Positions 42,928 through 50,973 of a stretch of DNA of 64,000 nucleotides are shown one piece after another; positions within the stretch are counted from its first letter, which is position 1, and every line of letters starts with the position of its first letter. The stretch comes from Anaerovirgula multivorans (lineage in GTDB: Bacteria; Bacillota; Clostridia; Peptostreptococcales; Natronincolaceae): the NCBI RefSeq assembly GCF_900188145.1, contig NZ_FZOJ01000022.1, positions 20,488-84,487 of the forward strand. The letters run 5' to 3'. The notes below the pieces were generated by a model. That model did no database searches, had not been told where the DNA came from, and was given only the letters and a program-made list of their open reading frames with translations. The position numbers and the translations under genes were made by a program.

Positions 42928-44298
42928 CTAAACTAACCCTATGGTAGCTAATATAATACCTGCTATTACAGCTAAGATTGGGATGGCTGTTCCAACCATA
43001 AATATATCTTTATAAGAATCCTTATGAGTCATGGCTGTTACAGCTAATAAGGTTAAAACTGCACCATTATGGGGTAGTGTATCTAAACCACCACTAGACA
43101 TGGAAGCAATCCTATGGAAGGCCTCTAGAGGAACCCCTGAAGCAGCAGACAGTTCAACAAATCTATCACCTAAAGCCGCCAATGCAATACCCATCCCTCC
43201 TGAGGCAGACCCGGTAGCACCTGCTAACACATTTACAGCGACTGCTTCAGAAATCAGCGGATTTCCTTCTATTCCCATCACGAGATTGCTTAAAGTCTGA
43301 AATCCTGGCACGGCTCTAACAACTGCACCAAATCCTACTGCTGCACTGGTATTAATGATAGCTAAAACTGAGCCAGATGCTCCTGCGTTAATGCTTTGCA
43401 CAACGTTTTTCAACCTACTGACATTTAGTAGCAATGCTAAAACAATTCCCGCTGTCAATGCAATGATAATGTCCAATTCAAATAGATTTAGCAAAAGAAT
43501 TACTGTTATTAGTGGTAAAGAGGATAACATAGGATTGGGTAATGTAGCCTCATCTATCTCCTTAACCTCCTCCTTCTCTTTAGCAGCTACTTCTCCTCCT
43601 GCTACAGCACCACCCTTACCATTAGATGATGAAGCCTTTCCCTTTTTTGCCACCGAACCGGTTGGCTCATTAAATACTTCCCCCGCTGCCGTAAGCTTCT
43701 TTTCTCTATAGGTCATCCAAAGCATACCTACACCAAACATAATCAGGGCTCCTACAGTTCCCATGATAGGGGCTGCTGTTGGAGTTGTACCGAAATAATC
43801 TATAGGAATAAGATTTTGGATTTGAGGTGTTCCAGGTATTGCCGTCATCGTGAAGGTAAAGGCTCCTAATGCTATTGCTCCGGGTATAAGCTTTCTAGAA
43901 ATATTTGCTTCTCTAAATAGAGCTACTGCTAACGGATACATAGCAAATACAACTACAAATAATGACACCCCGCCATAGGTTAGTACTGCACATCCTACCA
44001 CTACGGCTAAAATCGCTCTTTTTGTTCCTATTTTAGAAGTAACCCAATGGGCTACAGATTTAGCTGCTCCTGAATCATCCATTACCTTACCAAAGATAGC
44101 TCCCAACATAAATACTGGGAACCACGATTTAGCAAATCCTACAAATCCTCCCATGTAAGCTTCTCTATAAGCCTCTACTAAATTCAAGCCTCCTGTTAAA
44201 GCAACAATCGCAGCACATATAGGGGCAATCCATATAATGGACATACCACGATATGCCAAATACATTAATAAAGCCAATCCAATAATAATTCCTAACAT
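42928..44298 (-). CDS. GntP-family permease, probably for 3-hydroxybutyrate
   Basis: 456 residues, about 12-14 membrane segments. Family features: MSIIWIAPICAAIVALTGGLN, WFPVFMLGAIFGKVMDDSGAA, AIPGTPQIQNLIP, ATGSASGGMGIALAALG and SMSSGGLDTLPHNGAVLTLL. A hydrophilic loop (about residues 205-247) carries a Ser/Gly/Ala/Lys/Glu-rich low-complexity stretch. GntP members import gluconate or, in a subfamily next to CoA transferases, D-3-hydroxybutyrate. Gene order with CoA transferase and dehydrogenase supports the latter. Confidence 0.85.
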   Translation of the reverse strand: MLGIIIGLALLMYLAYRGMSIIWIAPICAAIVALTGGLNLVEAYREAYMGGFVGFAKSWFPVFMLGAIFGKVMDDSGAAKSVAHWVTSKIGTKRAILAVVVGCAVLTYGGVSLFVVVFAMYPLAVALFREANISRKLIPGAIALGAFTFTMTAIPGTPQIQNLIPIDYFGTTPTAAPIMGTVGALIMFGVGMLWMTYREKKLTAAGEVFNEPTGSVAKKGKASSSNGKGGAVAGGEVAAKEKEEVKEIDEATLPNPMLSSLPLITVILLLNLFELDIIIALTAGIVLALLLNVSRLKNVVQSINAGASGSVLAIINTSAAVGFGAVVRAVPGFQTLSNLVMGIEGNPLISEAVAVNVLAGATGSASGGMGIALAALGDRFVELSAASGVPLEAFHRIASMSSGGLDTLPHNGAVLTLLAVTAMTHKDSYKDIFMVGTAIPILAVIAGIILATIGLV

Positions 44299-44390
44299 AT
44301 CAATTGCACACTCCTCTCTTTATAATCCATAGGAAATTATGTACTCTTTTGTTCCTTTATTTTTTCATAATAGGCTCCATCTAAATCTCC

Positions 44391-45995
44391 TCAATGTGCT
44401 TCAACCAAACTAACTTCTAAAGCTTCTGAAGGAAATTTTTGTTCTATTTGTACACCCATTTTTTCAGATTTAAATATTCTTTCATCCATCAACTTCAAAT
44501 TTTTGCTAATCACTGGCTTAAAATCCATATATTCTAATACATCCTTTACAAGTTCAATTCCCGGTGCTATTTCCGTAAGAACTAGACCATCTTCCCCTAA
44601 TTCAAAGACTGCTCTTTCTGTAATATATATTACAGTCTGACCAACTTCTTCAGCATATTTTCCACTGAAGGTAATTTGCTCAACCTTTCCAATAAATTTC
44701 ACAACCTTTCCCTCTTGAAGAATACTAAGCTTTCCATTGGCTGCTTCTATTTTTAATCCTCCGGCTGTAAAAGTACCACAAAATACAACTTTTTTAGCAT
44801 TTTGAGTGATATTAATAAATCCGCCAGGTCCAGTAATCTTGGGACCAAACTTACTAACATTGATATTGCCAAACTCATCACACTCTGCTAATCCAAGAAA
44901 TGCAACATCAAGTCCACCGCCATCATAAAAATCGAATTGATTTGGCTGATCAATGATGGCTTCTGGGTTAATGGTTGCCCCAAAGCTTAAACCTCCAACT
45001 GGTATGCCTCCGATAGGTCCAGGCTCCACCGTCAATATCATTTGATCACTAACACCTTCTTCATTTGCTACAATAGACACGCCCTCCGGCATACCGATGC
45101 CTAAATTTACAATAGCGTTAGGTACTAGCTCCATAACAGCTCTACGGGCAATAATTTTTCTTTCGTCCAGCTCCATTGGCTTTACTGAGGATACTGGCAC
45201 TTTTATATTTCCTGTATATCCTGGATTGTATTGCTCCGAGAAGGTTTGCATATGATTTTTCATATCCTGAACCTCAACAACCGTATCTACATAAATTCCA
45301 GGTATTTTTACTAGTCTTGGATCTAATGTACCTGCTTTAACTACTTTTTCCACCTGAACAATCACTTTTCCTCCCGAATTTTTACAAGCCTGTGCTATAG
45401 ATAAAACCTCTAGTGATCCAACTTCCTTTTCCATGGTGACATTGCCTCGTTCATCTGCATAGGTTCCTCTTAGTAGGGCAAAGTCTATGGGGAAAGCTTT
45501 GTAAAACAAGTACTCTTTTCCATATAAGTCGATTACTTCTACTAAATCTTCTTTTGTTTTTTTATTTAGTTTTCCACCTTCTATTCGGGGGTCAACAAAG
45601 GTTTTTAATCCTACATGAGTAATCGTACCAGGTTTACCTGCCGCAATATCTCTAAACAAGTGTGCTATAACTCCTTGGGGAAAGGTATATCCTTCTATTT
45701 TGTTTTCTAAAGCTAGCTTTTGTACCTTAGGGGCCAAACCCCAGTGACCACCTATTACTCTTTTGATCATACCTTCATATCCAAAATGGTTAATCCCCCT
45801 ATCCTTTCCATCCCCCTGCCCTGCCACATAAACCAACGTCAAGTTTTTAGGTTCTTCAGTTTGTAGATATCTTTTCTCTAGCTCCATCTCCAGCTCTTCT
45901 GGAACGCAATTACCAACAAATCCTCCCGTAGCAACAGTACTGCCAGATTTTATGATTTTTACTGCTTCTTCTGCTGTCAAAAATTTTAGCCTCAT
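44391..45995 (-). CDS. Acyl-CoA:acetate/3-ketoacid CoA transferase (fused alpha/beta, YdiF type)
   Basis: 534 residues, both subunits in one chain. N-terminal half: GSTVATGGFVGNCVPEELE, GGHWGLAPKV, GLKTFVDPRIEGGKLN. C-terminal half: NLGIGMPEGVSIVANEEG and the catalytic Glu in LTVEPGPIGGIPVGG, then FYDGGGLDVAFLGLAECDEFGN. Probably activates acetoacetate with acetyl- or other acyl-CoA, completing a route from 3-hydroxybutyrate to acetoacetyl-CoA. The operon's sigma-54 promoter is about 40 bp upstream. A paralogue begins at 686 on the same strand. Confidence 0.92.
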   Translation of the reverse strand: MRLKFLTAEEAVKIIKSGSTVATGGFVGNCVPEELEMELEKRYLQTEEPKNLTLVYVAGQGDGKDRGINHFGYEGMIKRVIGGHWGLAPKVQKLALENKIEGYTFPQGVIAHLFRDIAAGKPGTITHVGLKTFVDPRIEGGKLNKKTKEDLVEVIDLYGKEYLFYKAFPIDFALLRGTYADERGNVTMEKEVGSLEVLSIAQACKNSGGKVIVQVEKVVKAGTLDPRLVKIPGIYVDTVVEVQDMKNHMQTFSEQYNPGYTGNIKVPVSSVKPMELDERKIIARRAVMELVPNAIVNLGIGMPEGVSIVANEEGVSDQMILTVEPGPIGGIPVGGLSFGATINPEAIIDQPNQFDFYDGGGLDVAFLGLAECDEFGNINVSKFGPKITGPGGFINITQNAKKVVFCGTFTAGGLKIEAANGKLSILQEGKVVKFIGKVEQITFSGKYAEEVGQTVIYITERAVFELGEDGLVLTEIAPGIELVKDVLEYMDFKPVISKNLKLMDERIFKSEKMGVQIEQKFPSEALEVSLVEAH

Positions 45996-46033
45996 CCAGA
46001 TTCCTCCCTTAACTAAGAATTAATTACTAATTT

Positions 46034-46050
46034 TGCAAGCCACATGCCAA
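46034..46050 (-). promoter_or_regulatory. Sigma-54 promoter of the CoA-transferase operon
   Basis: Minus strand TTGGCATGTGGCTTGCA has TTGGCA and TTGCA with exact -24/-12 spacing. Start would lie near 46023, about 28 nt before the CoA-transferase ATG. The sigma-54 activator at 46379-47782 is next upstream. Apart from the regulator's terminator (46108-46131), nothing else is recognised in 46051-46378. Confidence 0.82.
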
Positions 46051-46107
46051 AACAAATATTTTTTTAGAGAGAAATCAGTTTCTTAACTTTCATGCGATGT
46101 TTTTAAT

Positions 46108-46131
46108 AAAAAAAGGGCCCTATAAGGCCCT
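46108..46131 (-). terminator. Terminator after the sigma-54 regulator gene
   Basis: Minus strand AGGGCC-TTATA-GGGCCCT followed by T7. It isolates the regulator gene from the CoA-transferase promoter. Confidence 0.75.
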
Positions 46132-46378
46132 CCAAATCATCAAATTATGATCTCTATATTGTTTCTATTTTTCAAAACTGCTAAAGCGAAAGAATTAAAT
46201 AGTTTACGGCAAAAGAGTAAAGAAAAGGCAAGCTGTGTTCATTTTTTTTACATTAAAACAAGGTGTTTTTCTGAATATTATAATAATTATACACTTAACT
46301 AAGCATGGGTTGTAGTTTATTGTTGTTGCAGGTTTGTCCTAATTATAGTGTCCAAAAATTTTACAATGTCAATTTTTC

Positions 46379-47782
46379 TTACATATCTAAATCATATCTT
46401 TCAATCTTTTCATACAAGCTTGTTCTGCTAATCCCTAAATCCTTTGCAGTCTTTCGTTTGTTTCCATCGTTTTCTATGAGGCTTTTTTCTATAGCATGCT
46501 TCTCAATTTCCTCCAGCATGAATTTTAAAGTTTTACTATTTTTTGTGATAGCACTATTCAAAGGATTTGTGATATAGAGAGGCAAATGCTGAAGCATAAT
46601 CATGGCTTCCTTATCAATTAAATTGAAGGCTCTCTCTATAACATTTTCTAACTCTCTAATATTGCCTGGCCATCCATATCTCATTAAGGCGCTCAAAGAA
46701 GCAGGCGTAATCTCTGTCACAAACTTATCCATTTCCTTGGAAAACTTCTTAATCAGGTGCTTAATAATAAGAGAAATATCTTCTTTTCGTTCTCTTAAAG
46801 AAGGAATCTTTATGCTGACAACATTTAGTCGATAATAGAGATCCTCTCTAAACAATTTCTTTTTTACCATTTCTTCTAGATTTTGGTTTGTTGCTGCTAT
46901 GATTCTTATGTCTATCTTCTGAGTTTTTGTTCCTCCAATTTTGTCAATTTCCCTCTCTTGAATAACCTTTAGAAGCTTTGCCTGCATGTTCAAAGGCAAT
47001 TCTGCTATTTCGTCTAGAAAGATAGTGCTTTTATTAGCTAGTTCAAACTTCCCCGGTTTTCCACCTTTTTGAGCCCCTGTAAAGGCTCCTTGCTCATAGC
47101 CAAACAGTTCTGATTCTAATAGTTCGTTAGGAATCGCTGCACAATTTATCTTGATCAGAGGGTATTCTCCTCTTAGACTTGAGTTATGAATAGCCGAGGC
47201 AAACAATCCCTTACCAGTTCCGCTTTCTCCTAATAACAGGATATTGGATTTTGTATTTGCTACTTGCTTAGCTAATTCTTTTACTTTTCTAAGACTTTGG
47301 CTTATCCCTATAATATGATCAAAGGTATTATCATTTCCTAATGCCTTTTTTAGTTCCTTTTTATAGAATTCTAATTCTTTTTCCATCACATTTACTCTTT
47401 TAGCATAAGTATCTAGCTCAACAAGATCCTTAAATAAAACTGTACCTACTGCTCCTATTACTTCTCTATTTTTAATAATAGGAATTCTATCTGCAATCAT
47501 TTTATTTCCTCTGATCTGTTGAACATCTCCAATCTCCCTATTACCAGTTCTTACAACAATATGCATTCTTGTATTTTCAATAACCTCTGTTACATGCTTC
47601 CCTATAGCCTCTTCTTCTGTTGTTCCCAAAAAATCACAGTAGCCTTTATTCATCATTTTAATATAGCCTTCCTTATCTACAACAACGATCCAATTATAAA
47701 TAATTTCAAAAATGGTTTTATACATTTCTAATAATACTTCTTTGTCCTCTAAGGAAAAATACTCTTTATACTGATCTATCAT
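46379..47782 (-). CDS. PAS-domain sigma-54-dependent transcriptional activator
   Basis: 467 residues. N-terminal PAS sensor (about 15-125: NWIVVVDKEGYIKMMNKGYCDF, EAIGKHVTEVIENTRMH); AAA+ domain with Walker A GESGTGKG, intact sigma-54 loop GAFTGA (YEQGAFTGAQKGG), Walker B STIFLDEIAELPL and arginine finger region REDLYYRLNVVSIKIPSLRERK; C-terminal Fis-type HTH NKRKTAKDLGISRTSLYEKI. No receiver domain, so it is controlled by a small ligand or redox state. Adjacent to the sigma-54 promoter of the 3-hydroxybutyrate operon, its probable target. Confidence 0.92.
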   Translation of the reverse strand: MIDQYKEYFSLEDKEVLLEMYKTIFEIIYNWIVVVDKEGYIKMMNKGYCDFLGTTEEEAIGKHVTEVIENTRMHIVVRTGNREIGDVQQIRGNKMIADRIPIIKNREVIGAVGTVLFKDLVELDTYAKRVNVMEKELEFYKKELKKALGNDNTFDHIIGISQSLRKVKELAKQVANTKSNILLLGESGTGKGLFASAIHNSSLRGEYPLIKINCAAIPNELLESELFGYEQGAFTGAQKGGKPGKFELANKSTIFLDEIAELPLNMQAKLLKVIQEREIDKIGGTKTQKIDIRIIAATNQNLEEMVKKKLFREDLYYRLNVVSIKIPSLRERKEDISLIIKHLIKKFSKEMDKFVTEITPASLSALMRYGWPGNIRELENVIERAFNLIDKEAMIMLQHLPLYITNPLNSAITKNSKTLKFMLEEIEKHAIEKSLIENDGNKRKTAKDLGISRTSLYEKIERYDLDM

Positions 47783-47834
47783 ACTCCCACCCCCCCTTAA
47801 GTATTATTATACACAGTACAAGTTTGGTTAAAAC

Positions 47835-47860
47835 AAAAATCCCTTTAGCCAGGGATTTTT
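47835..47860. terminator. Terminator after the thiolase relic
   Basis: AAAAATCCCT (47835-47844) with AGGGATTTTT (47851-47860), loop TTAGCC. Works in both directions. Confidence 0.8.
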
Positions 47861-47881
47861 TATGATGTTGTACCACTTATT

Positions 47882-47994
47882 CTATCTTTTCACTATTACA
47901 GCAGTACCCATACCCCCACCAATGCACAATGTGGCTAACCATATGTTACATCTCTTTTTACCATTTCATGTACTACTAGTGCCTCTTTTAACCC
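47882..47994 (-). pseudogene. C-terminal fragment of acetyl-CoA acetyltransferase (thiolase)
   Basis: The minus strand encodes GLKEALVVHEMVKRDVTYG, then after a missing T (TATGGTTAGCC for TATGGTTTAGCC) LATLCIGGGMGTAVIVKR and TAG at 47884-47882. This is the invariant C terminus of thiolases, including the catalytic Cys motif C-x-GGG-x-G. Nothing of the N-terminal 350 residues remains. A fossil of the thiolase step expected after acetoacetyl-CoA. Confidence 0.85.
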
Positions 47995-47995
47995 T

Positions 47996-48706
47996 TTACT
48001 TTTTTAGATATGTCTTCAATCTATCAACCGAAGTGTTTATCACTAGCTCCTCTGGTACATTTAAATCCTTAATCATTTCTAGTGCTACAGAAAATTTGCC
48101 GATACTATGGGCCATATGAGCATCACTGCCTACTACAACCCCCACCCCTTTATCTCTGCAGGCTTTAAGGATATTATAGCAGTTCTCTTTACTTCCAACT
48201 CTAAAGGTTTCTGGCTTTAATGAACTGTTATTAATTTCTATTAGGGTTTTATGCTCCTTAGCTGCATTGATGAGTCTTTCAATATCCACAGGATATGCAG
48301 GATTTCCAGAATGTCCTATAATATGTATGTAGGGAAGCTTCATTAAATTGATAAGAACATTAGTATTTTCTTCCATCTTACCAGGCTTAATGCAGGGCTG
48401 ATGAAGGCTGGCAATTACAATATCCAATCCCCTCAAAACACCCTCAGGGATATCTAATCTACCTTCATGATTCATAATATTTACTTCTACACCCTTTAAT
48501 ATTTCTACTCCCTCTATTTCCTTCGGTACCACCCTTAAATTTTTAAAATGCAATATATGAGCACTTCCAGGCATCTTAGGTCCGTGATCTGTAATGGCAA
48601 TTAGTTTGAATCCTATCTCCTTAGCATAGGCAGCCATTTCTTGAATGGTACTGTAGGCATGTCCGCTTGCTATCGTATGGCAATGAGTATCAAGTATAAG
48701 CTTCAT
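47996..48706 (-). CDS. PHP-domain phosphoesterase (YcdX-like)
   Basis: 236 residues. PHP motifs: DTHCHTIASGHAYSTIQEM (HxH), AITDHGPKMPGS, VEVNIMNHEGRLDIP, VIASLHQPCIKPG, HIIGHSGNPAYPVDIE, EINNSSL and VVVGSDAHMAHSIG. Metal-dependent phosphatase fold of the YcdX/histidinol phosphatase type; substrate unknown. Its stop codon lies just ahead of the thiolase relic. Confidence 0.88.
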   Translation of the reverse strand: MKLILDTHCHTIASGHAYSTIQEMAAYAKEIGFKLIAITDHGPKMPGSAHILHFKNLRVVPKEIEGVEILKGVEVNIMNHEGRLDIPEGVLRGLDIVIASLHQPCIKPGKMEENTNVLINLMKLPYIHIIGHSGNPAYPVDIERLINAAKEHKTLIEINNSSLKPETFRVGSKENCYNILKACRDKGVGVVVGSDAHMAHSIGKFSVALEMIKDLNVPEELVINTSVDRLKTYLKK

Positions 48707-48915
48707 GAGTAATTCTCCCTTCGATATCTTCTTAAGTATCTATTCAATTTTTCTCCAAGTAATTGATATTTATTATAACAAATATTATTTTCTATAACCA
48801 ATAGATATTTATACATTTTTTATAATTATGCGTAAGATATTACATAAATATTATCAATCCTATTCCTTTGTCTTAATTTTTTCAGACTACACAACCGTCT
48901 CCTTTCAGAACCATA

Positions 48916-48941
48916 AAAAGGGTAGAAACCTCCACCCTTTT
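48916..48941. terminator. Terminator after small hydrophobic protein gene A
   Basis: AAAAGGGT (48916-48923) and ACCCTTTT (48934-48941), flanked by CCAT/ATGG that extends the stem. Confidence 0.7.
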
Positions 48942-48959
48942 CATGGCAAACCTATTAAA

Positions 48960-49151
48960 TTAACAAACGAAGAAATGTCTTCCACCAAATAATACAACTA
49001 ACAATAGGAAGAAGAATAGTAAGCTATCACCTGCAGCTCTAAAGATACCGCAGTTGCAGAAGATGATAACTAGCAACAAGAAGAAAAACAATAAGCTGCT
49101 TTGACCACCAAACAAGCCACCTAATACATTAGTTTTAGCTATATCACTCAT
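48960..49151 (-). CDS. Small hydrophobic paralogue A (63 aa)
   Basis: 63 residues; start ATG with GGAGGGTGC upstream. Two near-identical membrane segments, SLLFFFLLLVIIFCNC and SLLFFFLLLVVLFGG, each starting with Ser-Leu-Leu, joined by GIFRAAGD. It is clearly paralogous to the 69-residue protein at 49302. Short Gly/Cys/Phe-rich hydrophobic proteins of this sort occur in spore-forming Clostridia, often unannotated; a coat or membrane role in sporulation is possible but not shown. Own terminator downstream. Confidence 0.65.
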   Translation of the reverse strand: MSDIAKTNVLGGLFGGQSSLLFFFLLLVIIFCNCGIFRAAGDSLLFFFLLLVVLFGGRHFFVC

Positions 49152-49234
49152 TTATAGCACCCTCCTTATATTCTTATTAGGACTATCTCTAGTCTTAATA
49201 TATATTATGTTGAAACGATAGAAATGGTTACTTT

Positions 49235-49277
49235 TGTTCTACAAATGGACAGTAGTGAACTACCCATTTGTAGAACA
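49235..49277. repeat. 13-14 bp perfect inverted repeat between the two small paralogues
   Basis: TGTTCTACAAATGG (49235-49248) is mirrored by CCATTTGTAGAACA (49264-49277). In the direction of the small genes (minus) no U-tract follows, so it is not a standard terminator; it could stabilise mRNA or bind a regulator. Confidence 0.5.
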
Positions 49278-49301
49278 CTCATTTTTTGATTCACTATCAG
49301 A

Positions 49302-49511
49302 TTAAATGCCACCACAAATTCCACGACCAGTGAATAATACTATCAGAATTAACAAGAAGAATAATAAGCTGTCTCCTGCTCCTTTAAATGCTGGACAATT
49401 ACAGAATATAATCACCAGTAATAGAAAGAAGAACAATAGTGAAGTATTTCCTCCTCTCGTACCTCCAAAAAAGTCACCAAAAATACCTGTTCCTTTTACT
49501 GTGTCACTCAT
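49302..49511 (-). CDS. Small hydrophobic paralogue B (69 aa)
   Basis: 69 residues. MSDTVKGTGIFGDFFGG precedes two membrane segments, SLLFFFLLLVIIFCNC and SLLFFLLILIVLFTG, separated by PAFKGAGD; the start aligns with MSDIAKTNVLGGLFGG of paralogue A. AGCGAGGTATC lies upstream of the ATG. Conserved cysteines occur in FCNC. Function unknown; duplication and conservation argue it is a real gene. Confidence 0.65.
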   Translation of the reverse strand: MSDTVKGTGIFGDFFGGTRGGNTSLLFFFLLLVIIFCNCPAFKGAGDSLLFFLLILIVLFTGRGICGGI

Positions 49512-49616
49512 TATTTGATACCTCGCTCTCTCAATGATTTCTTATCAAGTCTCATTTTATATTATGAATAAAGCCATGTTTTGGTGCATAGTTCTCTTGA
49601 CAAGAAATACTAAAAT

Positions 49617-49657
49617 AAAAAAGTCTTCCTTTGAAAGATTTAAAGGACGACTTTTTT
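49617..49657. terminator. Terminator-like hairpin
   Basis: AAAAAAGTC-TTCCTTT ... AAAGGA-CGACTTTTTT forms an AT-rich stem with T6. It directly abuts the inverted-repeat element at 49658. Confidence 0.65.
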
Positions 49658-49722
49658 GAAACCAATAACGGAAATTATACTTATCCACAATTAAGTAAAG
49701 TTTATAATTTCCTATTGGTTAT
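49658..49722. repeat. Dispersed inverted-repeat element, short copy
   Basis: AACCAATAACGGAAATTATA (49660-49679) and TATAATTTCCTATTGGTT (49703-49720) are the terminal inverted repeats; the core includes CTTATCCACAATTAAGTAAA. It is the reverse complement of most of 6349-6470, 43 kb away. Confidence 0.7.
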
Positions 49723-49763
49723 AAAAAAACAAACAACTATAAAAGTCGTTTGTTTTTTTATTA
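49723..49763. terminator. Terminator of the YkvI-like gene
   Basis: AAAAAAACAAAC and GTTTGTTTTTTT form a stem with inner AC/GT pairing, about 55 bp after the YkvI stop codon. Confidence 0.7.
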
Positions 49764-49818
49764 ATAAGTAATTTAAATTTTAGTAATGAATAATACCAAT
49801 TTCATACTTCTATAGTAT

Positions 49819-50946
49819 TTATGCATCAATTCTTTGTGTCCGATCTTTTTTGAAAATTCCTTTATACAATATAGGTAGTACAACAACTGGAAATGCTACA
49901 TAACCAATATAACCATAACCCTTTGCAATTAACGGAATTAATCCAAACAAAGCAATTCCCCAGGTAAACAAAACATAGACAGCAGATGCAATAATTTCTT
50001 TTTTTCTACTGTTTCGCTGTGCTCCCTCTTTTACTGAAATATTTATGATTCTTTTAGCTCCCCCATAAATTAAGTTAACACCAGTAGAAATAACACCTAA
50101 GAAAATCAAAAGAGATACCAGCAATTCTCCTGCCCTGCCTCCTACACCATTATTAATAACATATAACACAGGAACTGCCTCAGGCAAAATGTTAGGATAA
50201 TAGCTTAATATAACCATTGCTGCCAATCCCAGTAAAAATCCGTTTAAAATAAAGCCTGTAATCGCTGCTTTTTTTACATCATTTTTATCCTTTAATACAT
50301 CCGCCACTGCTATATAACTACCTACTACTGCCGCCTGTAGACTAGAGTATTTTAATGCTTCCCATAGTGCTGGTCCAAAACCATTAGGGGAGGGAAGCTC
50401 TCCAATAACATTTTTAAGATTGGGTATGATAGCAATAAAATTGCTGCCATAGATAATCAAAAGTCCCACTATAACAATGATGGCAATCCAAGATGCCACT
50501 GCTCGGATAACATCTGCTCCATATATAGTCAGAAAAAACATAATTACAGCTATAACCGCAGTATTTAACATATAAGGTGTACCAAATACGCCTGTCATTG
50601 TAGCTCCGCCGGTGGCAAAAGCCACTGCTGTAGCTGTTACTAAAGTAAGATTAAAAGCAAATTCATAAAGATTAGAAAAAATCTTTTCATAGGGACTGTA
50701 AAAGGCATCCGCCCAGCTCCTATATTCAAACTTTTTGTGCTTAATGCTGAATTCCCAAGCGTAGTAAAAAACTAAAGCATTGATAAGAATTGCAATAATT
50801 GGTGTAAACAGTGCATACCATCCATATTGAACAAAAAACTGTACCAATTGTCGGCCAGATGCAAATCCTCCTCCAAAGTGAGTTGTAAACCATACAAAGG
50901 CCACTGCAAAATAAGCTGGCATTCCACTAACGGGACTTTTTTTCAT
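49819..50946 (-). CDS. YkvI-family membrane transporter
   Basis: 375 residues, about ten membrane helices with LeuT-fold-like features: AVAFVWFTTHFGGGFASGRQLVQFF, ATGGATMTGVFG, SLQAAVVGSYIAVADVLKDKN, and VISTGVNLIYGGAKRIIN. The family is uncharacterised in detail. It is the last gene after the etfBA-dehydrogenase cluster, 27 nt downstream of the dehydrogenase start-proximal end in the same direction, and could import that enzyme's hydroxyacid or amino acid substrate. Confidence 0.8.
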   Translation of the reverse strand: MKKSPVSGMPAYFAVAFVWFTTHFGGGFASGRQLVQFFVQYGWYALFTPIIAILINALVFYYAWEFSIKHKKFEYRSWADAFYSPYEKIFSNLYEFAFNLTLVTATAVAFATGGATMTGVFGTPYMLNTAVIAVIMFFLTIYGADVIRAVASWIAIIVIVGLLIIYGSNFIAIIPNLKNVIGELPSPNGFGPALWEALKYSSLQAAVVGSYIAVADVLKDKNDVKKAAITGFILNGFLLGLAAMVILSYYPNILPEAVPVLYVINNGVGGRAGELLVSLLIFLGVISTGVNLIYGGAKRIINISVKEGAQRNSRKKEIIASAVYVLFTWGIALFGLIPLIAKGYGYIGYVAFPVVVLPILYKGIFKKDRTQRIDA

Positions 50947-50973
50947 ATCATTTCACTCTCCATTTCCCCTTTT

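Noticed and set aside
47862..48119. Plus-strand open frame across the thiolase relic
   Set aside because: Antisense to the recognisable thiolase end and to the end of the PHP gene.
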